Shown in pieces: positions 1-5,640 of a DNA stretch of 6,206 bases. Source of the DNA: Christensenellaceae bacterium. GTDB lineage: Bacteria; Bacillota; Clostridia; Christensenellales; SZUA-584. The notes under the pieces are model-generated. The model saw nothing but the letters and a program-made list of their open reading frames with translations. It had not been told where the DNA came from and did not search any database. Numbering within the stretch: position 1 is the stretch's first letter; each line of letters begins with the position of its first letter. Made by a program: the position numbers and the translations under genes. The stretch spans positions 1 through 6,206 of the forward strand of contig JAAXZP010000121.1 of assembly GCA_012719815.1 (NCBI GenBank), in the 5' to 3' direction.

Positions 1-87
1 CCACAATGGTCTCCAGCGCGATAAAGTCACGAATGACCAGTTCTGCAAAAGCTTATTCTGGTTTGGAAAAGGAGAGGTGGATTTTTT
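1..87 (+). other. Left-edge leader with RBS for the flavoprotein gene
   Basis: Short non-coding stretch before the first gene. It holds a good ribosome binding site (GGAGAGG at 71-77), about 10 bases before the ATG at 88. I see no convincing -35/-10 pair: the best -10-like string is TATTCT at 54-59, without a matching -35 at normal spacing. The promoter may lie left of the window, or the gene may belong to a longer transcript. No tRNA or obvious hairpin is visible. Confidence 0.5.
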
Positions 88-1779
88 ATGGCGAAAAAAG
101 TTGTCATTGTAGGCGGCGTGGCCGGCGGCGCGAGCTGCGCAGCGCGCTTAAGAAGGCTGGAGGAAGCGGCGGAGATCGTCATGCTGGAGAAAGGGCCTTA
201 TATTTCGTTCGCGAACTGCGGGCTACCCTATCATGTGGGCGGCGTGATTGAGCGGCGCGACAGGCTGCTGCTGCAGACCCCCGAGTCGTTCCGCGAGCGC
301 TTCAACGTGGACGTTCGCGTCGACAGTGAGGTTATTTCCATCGACCGGCAGAACAAAACCTTAACGGTGCGCAGTGCCGATGCCGAATATCAGGAGAGCT
401 ATGACGTGCTGGTGCTGTCGCCCGGCTCGACGCCGGTGGTGCCCGACCTGCCGGGTGCGGACAGCCCACGCGTGATGACGCTGTGGAACATACCGGATAT
501 GGACCGGATTATCGCCGCGATAAAGGACTACGGCGCGCGCACCGCGGTGGTGGTGGGCGGCGGGTTCATCGGCCTGGAGATGGCTGAGAACCTTATGCGC
601 GCCGGCCTTTCGGTGACCCTGGTAGAGATGCTGGATCAGGTGATGCCGTCCCTTGACTTTGAGATGGCGCAGATACTCCACAAGCACCTCGTGGAAAACG
701 GCATAAGGCTGGCGCTGGGCGAGCGCGTGGAGCGGTTTGAGGAAACGGGCGGCAGTGTGACCGTGGTGACGGAAAAACGTGCCGTGACGGCGGATATCGT
801 GATACTGGCGGTCGGCGTGAAGCCCAATTCGGAGCTGGCGAAGGCCTGCGGCCTTGAGATCGGCGCGCGCGGCGGCATCGTGGTGGACGAGTATCTCAGA
901 ACGTCGGACGAAAACATATACGCCGTGGGCGACGCTGTGGAGACGGAAAACTTTCTGACACGTGAGCGCGCGGTGATCCCGCTGGCCGGGCCGGCGAACA
1001 AGATGGGCCGCATGGCGGCGGACAACATCTCCGGCATAAACAGGCGGTACAAGGGCACGCAGGGCGCGTCCGTCGTGAAGGTGTTCGACATGACGGCGGC
1101 GGTCACCGGTCTGAACGAGCGCCAGCTCACCGCCGCGGGCAAAAAGCTGAATGTCGATTACAAGGTGACGGTGATCCACCCGCTTTCCAGCGCGGGCTAT
1201 TACCCCGGCGGGACGCCGATGAGCATCAAGCTGCTGTTCGCAAAACAGGACGGCAAAGTGCTGGGCGTTCAGGCGGTGGGCTTTAAGGGCGTGGAGAAGC
1301 GCGTGGACGTGGTGGCTACGGCGATCAGGTTCGGCGCGACGGTGTACGACTTGGAAGAGCTGGAGCTATGCTACGCGCCGCCCTATTCCTCCGCGAAGGA
1401 CCCGGTCAACATAGCGGGCTATGCGGCGGAGAACATACTCTCGGGGCTGGTGGACAACATCACGTTCGGCGAGCTCAAGGACCTGCCGGCGGATACGGTG
1501 CTGCTGGATGTGCGCACGCCTGCGGAGGTGAAAATGGGCGCGATTCCGGGCAGCATCAACATACCGGTGGACAGCCTGCGGAGCAGACTGGGCGAACTGG
1601 ACAAAAACAAGGCTTATGTGGTGTACTGCGCGGTAGGCGTGCGGGCGCATATCGCGGCCCGCATACTGCTGCAGAACGGGTTTGCACGCGTGCGCAATCT
1701 GGCGGGCGGGTACACTACCTACCGCATGGCGAGCCAGGATTATACGAGCCCGCCGGAAGGAGCCGGTGCGGCGGGTTAA
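88..1779 (+). CDS. CoA-disulfide reductase-like FAD/NAD(P)H oxidoreductase with C-terminal rhodanese domain
   Basis: A 563-residue cytoplasmic flavoprotein of the CoA-disulfide reductase/NADH-dependent persulfide reductase group, which reduces CoA disulfide, CoA persulfide or polysulfide with NAD(P)H. Domains in order: an N-terminal FAD-binding Rossmann fold with GGVAGG at residues 9-14; the redox cysteine C44 in SFANCGLPYH, typical of single-cysteine members; an NAD(P)H-binding GGGFIG at 157-162; a second FAD motif YAVGDA at 278-283; a dimerisation domain ending in PPYSSAKDP (431-439), which carries the conserved tyrosine; and a rhodanese domain from about 455, with catalytic C514 in the loop CAVGVR. 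Both active cysteines are present, so the fusion looks functional. The length matches fused CoADR-Rhd proteins; unfused enzymes are about 440 residues. The ATG follows a GGAGAGG site, and a hairpin terminator lies just after the stop. The family is secure. The true substrate (CoA disulfide, CoA persulfide, polysulfide or oxygen) cannot be decided from sequence. Confidence 0.95.
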   Translation: MAKKVVIVGGVAGGASCAARLRRLEEAAEIVMLEKGPYISFANCGLPYHVGGVIERRDRLLLQTPESFRERFNVDVRVDSEVISIDRQNKTLTVRSADAEYQESYDVLVLSPGSTPVVPDLPGADSPRVMTLWNIPDMDRIIAAIKDYGARTAVVVGGGFIGLEMAENLMRAGLSVTLVEMLDQVMPSLDFEMAQILHKHLVENGIRLALGERVERFEETGGSVTVVTEKRAVTADIVILAVGVKPNSELAKACGLEIGARGGIVVDEYLRTSDENIYAVGDAVETENFLTRERAVIPLAGPANKMGRMAADNISGINRRYKGTQGASVVKVFDMTAAVTGLNERQLTAAGKKLNVDYKVTVIHPLSSAGYYPGGTPMSIKLLFAKQDGKVLGVQAVGFKGVEKRVDVVATAIRFGATVYDLEELELCYAPPYSSAKDPVNIAGYAAENILSGLVDNITFGELKDLPADTVLLDVRTPAEVKMGAIPGSINIPVDSLRSRLGELDKNKAYVVYCAVGVRAHIAARILLQNGFARVRNLAGGYTTYRMASQDYTSPPEGAGAAG

Positions 1780-1786
1780 GCGCGCA

Positions 1787-1821
1787 AAGGCCTGTGCATC
1801 ACCTGCGCAGGCCTTGTTGTT
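1787..1821 (+). terminator. Rho-independent-type terminator between convergent genes
   Basis: The arms 1787-1797 and 1805-1815 form an 11-bp stem (AAGGCCTGTGC with GCGCAGGCCTT, one G-U wobble) around a 7-base loop, followed by the T-rich run GTTGTT. It starts 7 bases after the stop of the flavoprotein gene. It sits in the 51-base gap before the convergent membrane-protein gene, so it may also stop transcripts from the other side, although the U-tract is poor in that direction. Confidence 0.75.
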
Positions 1822-1830
1822 CGGGTGTGC

Positions 1831-2496
1831 TTACTCCGCGTTTGCCAGGCCGATATCCGGCAGCGGCGCGGCGGCGACAGTGTCTTGCCCGGCTGTTGGC
1901 TGCGCGGCGGCAGGCGCATCGGTCGGCGGCGCTGCCTCCGGCACAGGCGCGCCCGGAACGGGCTCCGGCGGCGCAGCGGCAGGCATAGCGGGAGTTGCTG
2001 CCTGTGCAGCTTCCGGCGCGGCAGCCGGCTTCTTGGGGCTGGCTGCAAACTGGGCAGGGCGGTCTCTTCTGGGAATAATGGACAGTATGCCGCCCAGCAG
2101 GCCGATGGCGGTCAGCACTCCCATCGAGAAGTCGGCAATCAGCAGCGCCAGGGGGCTGATATAGATGCCGTAAGCCGCAAGCGGCTCGAAGCTGAACGAC
2201 TGCATGATAACGGGAGCGAACAGCAGCCCGGCAACGCCGATGCAGGACAGCAGCAGCAACACGCCGCCCAGGCGCATCAGCCGCGGCATGATGCCGGCCC
2301 CGATGGCGCCCAATACACTCAGCAGGAAAACGGCGCCGATGAGGAGGTACTGGCTCTGCTCATCGTACGCAAACATCGGGAAGCCGTAGAATACCAGCTT
2401 GAGCGAAGCGAACACGCAGAACACGGCAAAGCTTAACATCATGGCGAAAATGCCCCATATGAAGCCCAGGACGATGGGCGATGTTCTTGGTTTCAT
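1831..2496 (-). CDS. Four-helix membrane protein with Ala/Pro-rich C-terminal tail (DUF4064-like)
   Basis: A 221-residue membrane protein of unknown function. Four hydrophobic segments lie at about residues 9-31, 48-69, 75-97 and 112-141. A positive PRRDR at 142-146 should keep the C-terminus in the cytoplasm. Residues from about 150 to 215 are dominated by alanine and proline with scattered acidic residues, which suggests a disordered tail. The compact four-helix layout with a short loop recalls Bacillota DUF4064-type proteins; this is a resemblance by eye, not a search result. I chose the ATG at 2496 because GGAGGAAG (2500-2507) lies 6 bases upstream. The frame stays open to 2568, but the added 24 residues would cover the leader repeat and RBS and are not protein-like. 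The gene has its own promoter and is isolated from the aminotransferase upstream by a terminator. Confidence 0.8.
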   Translation of the reverse strand: MKPRTSPIVLGFIWGIFAMMLSFAVFCVFASLKLVFYGFPMFAYDEQSQYLLIGAVFLLSVLGAIGAGIMPRLMRLGGVLLLLSCIGVAGLLFAPVIMQSFSFEPLAAYGIYISPLALLIADFSMGVLTAIGLLGGILSIIPRRDRPAQFAASPKKPAAAPEAAQAATPAMPAAAPPEPVPGAPVPEAAPPTDAPAAAQPTAGQDTVAAAPLPDIGLANAE

Positions 2497-2508
2497 AGAC
2501 TTCCTCCA

Positions 2509-2536
2509 TGATACAGTCATCTGTGATACTGTCATC
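2509..2536 (-). repeat. Imperfect 13-bp tandem repeat in the membrane-protein leader
   Basis: Two copies of TGATACWGTCATC (plus-strand reading; 2509-2521 and 2524-2536) differ at one base and are separated by TG, giving a 15-base period. They lie in the predicted 5' leader, immediately upstream of the ribosome binding site of the membrane-protein gene. ACAGT in the first copy and ACTGT in the second are also inverted relative to each other, so a weak 5-bp hairpin is possible. This could be a protein-binding site or a simple slippage duplication. Confidence 0.7.
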
Positions 2537-2578
2537 GTAACCCCTGGACAAGCTGCCGTCAAACGCAAAAATTGTATA

Positions 2579-2608
2579 ATTATGACATATTTGCAATCTT
2601 TTTAACAA
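2579..2608 (-). promoter_or_regulatory. Sigma-A type promoter of the membrane-protein gene
   Basis: Read on the minus strand: -35 TTGTTA (2603-2608), an 18-base spacer, then -10 CATAAT (2579-2584), with AT-rich flanks. The predicted start is about 75 bases upstream of the ATG at 2496, leaving a leader that contains the 13-bp repeats. The promoter lies after the terminator of the aminotransferase gene, so the membrane gene is probably its own transcription unit. Confidence 0.55.
2591..2608. promoter_or_regulatory. Possible degenerate Rex operator over the -35 element
   Basis: Plus-strand reading TTGCAAT-CTTT-TTAACAA. Compared with the clostridial Rex box recalled from the literature (TTGTTAA, four bases, TTAACAA), one half matches 7 of 7 and the other 4 of 7, with exactly the expected 4-base gap. 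It covers the -35 of the membrane-protein promoter, where a repressor would act, and rex is encoded about 2 kb away. The match is imperfect in AT-rich DNA and could be chance. Confidence 0.3.
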
Positions 2609-2630
2609 ACGCCGTTGAAAAATGGACAAT

Positions 2631-2661
2631 AAAAAAACGGGCGGCTTTCTGAGACCGCCCG
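2631..2661 (-). terminator. Strong rho-independent terminator of the lrp-aminotransferase operon
   Basis: On the minus strand, CGGGCGG (2655-2661) pairs with CCGCCCG (2638-2644), extended by one wobble pair, with a loop of about 8 bases. A run of seven T follows (2631-2637). It begins about 9 bases after the aminotransferase stop codon. This is a textbook intrinsic terminator and separates this operon from the membrane-protein gene. Confidence 0.93.
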
Positions 2662-2670
2662 GCTGATAGT

Positions 2671-3843
2671 TTACAGGCTTTCCACAAAGCTTTTGATGCG
2701 CCTTAATGCCTCTTTCAGGTTATCCAGAGACGAAGCGTAAGAGCACCGGATAAAGTTTTCGAGCCCGTCGCCGAACGCGGTTCCGGGCACGCAGGCGACT
2801 TTTTTCTCGTACAGCAGCCGCGTGCAGAACTCGTCCGCATTGAGGCCGGTCTTGCTGATGTTGGGGAAGATGTAGAACGCTCCCAGCGGCTCAAAGCAGG
2901 TGAGCCCCATCTCGTTGAACCCCGCGTACATCAGCCGGCGCCGGCGGTTGTATTCCGCCGTCATCTTCTTCACCTGCGCAAAATCGTTGGCGCATTCGGA
3001 TTTCAGCGCTTCGATGCCCGCTTCCTGGCTCATGGAAGACGCGCACAGCATCGAGTACTGGTGGATTTTGACCATCGCGTCGAGCAGGGGCTTGGGACCC
3101 GCGGCATAGCCCAGACGGAAGCCTGTCATCGCGAAGGCCTTGGAGAAGCCGTTGATCACGATGGTCCGCTCCGCCATGCCGGGCAGCGCCGCGATGGAGA
3201 AGTGCGGCGTCCCGTAAGTCAGCTCCGCATATATCTCGTCTGAGATCACCACGAGGTCGTGCTCGATGATGATGTCCGCGATTGTTTCGTAATCCTCTTT
3301 TGTCATGATCGCGCCCGTGGGGTTATTGGGAAACGCCACGACGATCGCTTTGGTTTTGGGCGTGAGAGCGGCAGTCAGGGCCTGCGGCGTGATGCGGAAA
3401 TTATCGCATTCCTGAAGATGCATCGGCACCGGCACACCGCCCGCAAAGCTGACGCCCGGCATGTAAGCCACGTAGGAGGGCAGGGGAACCAGCACCTCGT
3501 CACCCGGGTCTATGATCGCGCGGAAGGCGAGATCCAGCGCTTCGCTGGCGCCTACCGTTACGACAATCTGGTTCAGATCGTATTTAAGGCCGAACCGCAT
3601 GTCAAGATAGTGCAGTATCGCCTTCCTCAGCTCCGTGCTGCCGTGATTGGACGTATAGTGCGTCTTGCCAGCCTCCAGCGAATAGATCGCGCTTTCGCGG
3701 ATGTTCCACGGCGTATCGAAATCCGGCTCGCCCACGCCCAGGGAAATGCAGTCCTTCATTTCGCTGGCGATATCGAAGAATTTGCGGATGCCGGACGGGG
3801 GCACGTCCCTGATGCGGCGCGCTACCTTGTTATCCATCGTCAC
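2671..3843 (-). CDS. PLP-dependent class I aminotransferase (PatA/AspC-like)
   Basis: A 390-residue fold-type I aminotransferase, cytoplasmic, expected to move an amino group between an amino acid and a 2-oxo acid. Visible hallmarks, counted from the GTG start: SLGVGEPDFDTP near 34-45, Y124, N174 in NNPTG, D202 and Y205 in SDEIYAELTY, the PLP-binding lysine K235 in NGFSKAFAMTGFRLGYA with R243, and the substrate-carboxylate arginine R366 in FIRCSYA. All key residues are present and the length is normal. By eye it resembles Bacillus PatA, the aminotransferase acting on N-acetyl-diaminopimelate or related substrates, but substrate cannot be assigned within this subgroup. The start is either GTG at 3843, which overlaps the upstream stop as GTGA, or ATG at 3837; a GGTGA lies 7 bases before the GTG. 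It is the second gene of a two-gene operon with the Lrp-type regulator and is followed by a strong terminator. Confidence 0.95.
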   Translation of the reverse strand: MTMDNKVARRIRDVPPSGIRKFFDIASEMKDCISLGVGEPDFDTPWNIRESAIYSLEAGKTHYTSNHGSTELRKAILHYLDMRFGLKYDLNQIVVTVGASEALDLAFRAIIDPGDEVLVPLPSYVAYMPGVSFAGGVPVPMHLQECDNFRITPQALTAALTPKTKAIVVAFPNNPTGAIMTKEDYETIADIIIEHDLVVISDEIYAELTYGTPHFSIAALPGMAERTIVINGFSKAFAMTGFRLGYAAGPKPLLDAMVKIHQYSMLCASSMSQEAGIEALKSECANDFAQVKKMTAEYNRRRRLMYAGFNEMGLTCFEPLGAFYIFPNISKTGLNADEFCTRLLYEKKVACVPGTAFGDGLENFIRCSYASSLDNLKEALRRIKSFVESL

Positions 3844-4337
3844 GGTGAAATCACCAGCCTTTCCTCAGGCTCCTTGGCGCTGAGGATGACGCCCTGCTCT
3901 TTATATTTGCGCATGATGAAATGCGTCACCGTGCTCGCGACGCCTTCCAGCACCGCCAGTTTTTCAAACACGAATTTTGATATCTGCTTCATGCTTTTCG
4001 CATGGACGATAACCGACAGGTCGTATGTGCCCGACATCAGGTATACGGCCTTGACCTCGTCAAAGCCGTATATGCGCTCGGCGAGATCATCATAGCCCTG
4101 GCCTCTTTTGGGAATGACCTTCACCTCGATCAGCGCTTCCGCCTCTTCGGATGCAACTTTCTCCCGGTTGGTGATTGCGGCATATTTAACGATGATCTTC
4201 TCCTGTTCCATGTGAGCAATAGCTTCCCGGACCCTGTCTGCCGAAACGCCGATCATCAGTGCGATGTCTTCCACGCTCATTCGCGCGTCGTTTTCCAGCA
4301 GATCCAGTATTTCGCCGTACAGCGCATTGTTGTCCAT
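3840..4337 (-). CDS. Lrp/AsnC family transcriptional regulator
   Basis: A 165-residue DNA-binding regulator of the feast/famine (Lrp/AsnC) family, which senses amino acids or related metabolites. The N-terminal winged helix-turn-helix covers about residues 5-58, with the HTH in MSVEDIALMIGVSADRVREAI (20-40). The RAM ligand-binding and oligomerisation domain follows at about 66-142, including the typical GTYDLSV (103-109). A short tail of about 20 residues follows. I chose the ATG at 4337 because GGAGG (4347-4351) lies 9 bases upstream; an in-frame ATG at 4355 would put that RBS inside the gene. The stop overlaps the aminotransferase start, which suggests the regulator controls that enzyme and senses its substrate or product. 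It is transcribed divergently from rex, from a good promoter about 35 bases upstream. Confidence 0.93.
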   Translation of the reverse strand: MDNNALYGEILDLLENDARMSVEDIALMIGVSADRVREAIAHMEQEKIIVKYAAITNREKVASEEAEALIEVKVIPKRGQGYDDLAERIYGFDEVKAVYLMSGTYDLSVIVHAKSMKQISKFVFEKLAVLEGVASTVTHFIMRKYKEQGVILSAKEPEERLVISP

Positions 4338-4373
4338 TGATAATTGCCTCCACATATAAAGGATTATTTTTGT

Positions 4374-4403
4374 ATTCTACCACCGTTTCCGCATATGCGT
4401 CAA
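4374..4403 (-). promoter_or_regulatory. Promoter of the lrp-aminotransferase operon
   Basis: Minus-strand reading: -35 TTGACG (4398-4403), an 18-base spacer, -10 TAGAAT (4374-4379). Each hexamer matches the sigma-A consensus at 5 of 6 positions. The predicted start is about 30 bases before the ATG at 4337, with the GGAGG site in between. Confidence 0.75.
4390..4399. repeat. 10-bp palindrome in the lrp promoter spacer
   Basis: CGCATATGCG is a perfect 10-bp palindrome. It overlaps the inner end of the -35 element and the spacer of the lrp promoter, so a bound dimer would block RNA polymerase. It may be part of an autoregulatory operator for the Lrp-type protein, but palindromes of this size are common and no second copy is seen. 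Confidence 0.4.
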
Positions 4404-4421
4404 ACATTTCGAGGATTTGGC

Positions 4422-4443
4422 GGCGCTGTTATGGCGCTGTTAT
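4422..4443. repeat. Perfect 11-bp tandem duplication in the divergent control region
   Basis: Two adjacent identical copies of GGCGCTGTTAT (4422-4432 and 4433-4443). They lie upstream of the lrp promoter, at about -55 to -75 relative to its predicted start, and on the far side of the rex promoter. The spacing is one helical turn, so two identical sites would face the same side of the DNA, as regulator-binding direct repeats often do. It could also be a replication-slippage duplication. Confidence 0.8.
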
Positions 4444-4510
4444 TATACATGCTGCGCCGGTTAATGATGGATGCGATGCCAACTGTTGCAAGAGATACCC
4501 GGGTGGAGCA

Positions 4511-4531
4511 TTTGCCCTGCCAGCGGGCAAA
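4511..4531. other. Hairpin-forming inverted repeat upstream of rex
   Basis: TTTGCCC (4511-4517) and GGGCAAA (4525-4531) form a perfect 7-bp stem around a 7-base loop. It lies about 30 bases upstream of the rex -35 element, outside both predicted transcripts. There is no proper U-tract directly after it on either strand, so it is not a clear terminator. It may be a protein-binding site or an insulator. Confidence 0.5.
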
Positions 4532-4559
4532 AACGGTTTTGTGGCTTGATGAAAATACT

Positions 4560-4588
4560 TTGTCGGGCTTATACGAATATGGTATAAT
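4560..4588 (+). promoter_or_regulatory. Promoter of rex-yjbQ
   Basis: -35 TTGTCG (4560-4565), a 17-base spacer, and a perfect -10 TATAAT (4583-4588). The predicted start near 4595 leaves a leader of about 22 bases containing the AAAGGAG ribosome binding site (4604-4610), 6 bases before the rex ATG. Confidence 0.82.
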
Positions 4589-4592
4589 ACCA
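4580..4592. promoter_or_regulatory. Palindrome on the rex -10 element, possible operator
   Basis: TGGTAT and ATACCA are perfect inverted 6-bp arms around a single central A, and they cover the -10 of the rex promoter. In addition, TTTGTGG (4538-4544) and CCACAAA (4590-4596) form an inverted pair flanking the promoter. Neither matches the usual Rex box well; only the ACCACAA end is like a TTCACAA half-site. Autoregulation is possible but not shown. Confidence 0.35.
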
Positions 4593-4616
4593 CAAATAAT
4601 ATGAAAGGAGCGACAT

Positions 4617-5261
4617 ATGCAGGACAGCAGGATCTCCGATGCAGTTGTGCACAGGCTTCCAAGATACTATCGGTATCTGTCTGAATTGGAGGCTGCGGGT
4701 GTCGAGCGGGTATCATCGTCCCGCATGAGCGAGGACATGAACCTTAATGCTTCCCAGATCCGGCGGGATCTGAACTGTTTTGGCGGCTTCGGGCAGCAGG
4801 GCTACGGCTATCAGGTCAGCCGTTTGAAGCAGGAGATCATGAAGATACTGGGCATAGGAGCTTCGTATAAGGCGGTGATCGTGGGTGCGGGTAACATCGG
4901 GCAGGCGCTGCTCAGATACCGGCACTTTGGCGACGAAGGCTACCACATTGTCGCTATATTCGACAATGATCCCGAGATGATCGGCCGCGAGGTGGGTAAT
5001 CACCGGATCCGCGCGATGAGCGAGCTGCCGCAGTTCCTGAAGGAGAACAAGGTGGACATCGGCATCATTGCGGTTCCCAAGCGTTATGCGCAGCAAGTCG
5101 CGGACGACCTGGTGAGCATGGGCGTAACCGGGCTGTGGAATTTCGCGCCGGTGGACGTGGAAGCAAGGCGCGGCATCAGCGTGGTCAACGTGCATCTGAG
5201 TGACAGCCTGTACATATTGTCGTACCGAATGAGAGAGAACAGGAAAAATGAAAACAATTGA
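4617..5261 (+). CDS. rex: Redox-sensing transcriptional repressor Rex
   Basis: A 214-residue homodimeric repressor that reads the NADH/NAD+ ratio: it leaves its operators when NADH rises, turning on fermentation and NADH-recycling genes. The N-terminal winged helix (about 1-80) carries the conserved DNA-binding segment with SSSRMSEDMNLNASQIRRDL (33-52) followed by FGGFGQQGYGY (55-65). The Rossmann NAD(H) domain has GAGNIG at 90-95 and the acidic D116 in AIFDND, which favours NAD(H) over NADP(H). The C-terminal helix (LSDSLYILSYRMRENRK, 194-210) is the domain-swapped dimer helix. Length and motifs are normal for clostridial Rex. It starts at an ATG 6 bases after AAAGGAG, is driven by its own promoter, and overlaps yjbQ by 14 bases. 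Targets elsewhere in the genome are not visible; one weak candidate site lies at 2591-2608. Confidence 0.97.
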   Translation: MQDSRISDAVVHRLPRYYRYLSELEAAGVERVSSSRMSEDMNLNASQIRRDLNCFGGFGQQGYGYQVSRLKQEIMKILGIGASYKAVIVGAGNIGQALLRYRHFGDEGYHIVAIFDNDPEMIGREVGNHRIRAMSELPQFLKENKVDIGIIAVPKRYAQQVADDLVSMGVTGLWNFAPVDVEARRGISVVNVHLSDSLYILSYRMRENRKNENN

Positions 5262-5640
5262 GGTACGGTCGTCCGCGCGCTGCGAGATGATCGACATCAC
5301 GCGCGACGTGTCGCGATGCGTGCGGGAAAGCGGCGTGACGGACGGCATCGCGTATGTATTCGTGCCGCATACCACTGCGGGCATTACCATTAACGAAAAC
5401 GCGGATCCCGACGTGACGCGCGATCTGCTCTTTGCGCTGGAGCGTGCGGTGCCCAACACCGGTTTTTACCATATCGAGGGCAATTCGGATGCCCACGCCA
5501 AAGCGACGATGACGGGCTTTTCGGGCAGCGTGATCGTGGAAGGCGGCAGACTCGCGCTGGGCACGTGGCAGGGGATCTATTTCTGTGAATTTGACGGGCC
5601 GAGAAGACGGCGGGTACTGGTAAGGGTGCTGGCCGGCTGA
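5248..5640 (+). CDS. yjbQ: YjbQ/UPF0047 family protein (secondary thiamine-phosphate synthase type)
   Basis: A 130-residue protein of the YjbQ family (UPF0047, TIGR00149-type), small cytoplasmic proteins that form trimers. Some members have weak thiamine-phosphate synthase activity, but the physiological role is not settled. The family signature is complete: HTTAGITINEN (41-51), H75 followed by EGNSDAHAK (77-85), GTWQ (105-108) and the ending EFDGPRRRR (114-122). The conserved histidines H41, H75 and H83 are where a metal or phosphate site is expected. The length is typical. The ATG at 5248 lies inside the end of rex, with AGGA (5241-5244) just upstream, so translation is probably coupled to rex. 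No thiamine biosynthesis gene or TPP riboswitch is visible nearby, so a thiamine role here is unsupported by context. Confidence 0.95.
   Translation: MKTIEVRSSARCEMIDITRDVSRCVRESGVTDGIAYVFVPHTTAGITINENADPDVTRDLLFALERAVPNTGFYHIEGNSDAHAKATMTGFSGSVIVEGGRLALGTWQGIYFCEFDGPRRRRVLVRVLAG

Noticed and set aside
1..52. Minus-strand frame at the left edge that reads like protein (LVIRDFIALETIV)
   Set aside because: It is only 17 codons, preceded by a TAA and with no ATG inside the window. It could be a coincidence or a remnant; too short to call a gene.
31..59. Possible promoter ATGACC/TATTCT before the flavoprotein gene
   Set aside because: The spacer is only 15 bases and both hexamers are weak.
361..1179. 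Long minus-strand open frame of 272 codons opposite the flavoprotein gene
   Set aside because: It lies wholly antisense to a gene with clear family motifs, its translation is rich in His, Arg and Ala as expected from the reverse of GC-rich codons, and it shows no domain or RBS.
1368..2436. Plus-strand open frames running through the end of the flavoprotein gene and opposite the membrane-protein gene (1368-1988, 1682-2164, 1825-2436)
   Set aside because: They are shadows caused by GC-rich, stop-poor DNA, especially opposite the Ala/Pro-coding tail. Their translations are low-complexity Arg/Gly/Ala/Gln without motifs.
3259..4095. Plus-strand open frame of 278 codons opposite the aminotransferase and Lrp genes
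   Set aside because: It is antisense to two well-recognised genes, has no recognisable domain, and crosses their overlap.
4442..4470. Minus-strand TATAAT at 4442-4447 as a second lrp promoter
   Set aside because: At 17-base spacing the -35 position reads CCATCA, a poor match, and the TTGACG/TAGAAT pair closer to the gene is far better.
4511..4540. Hairpin 4511-4531 followed shortly by TTTT as a terminator
   Set aside because: The stem is followed by AACGG before the short T-run, and neither neighbouring gene ends there, so termination is not supported.
4713..5459. Minus-strand open frame of 248 codons opposite rex and yjbQ
   Set aside because: It is antisense to two genes with complete family signatures, and its translation is His/Arg-rich.
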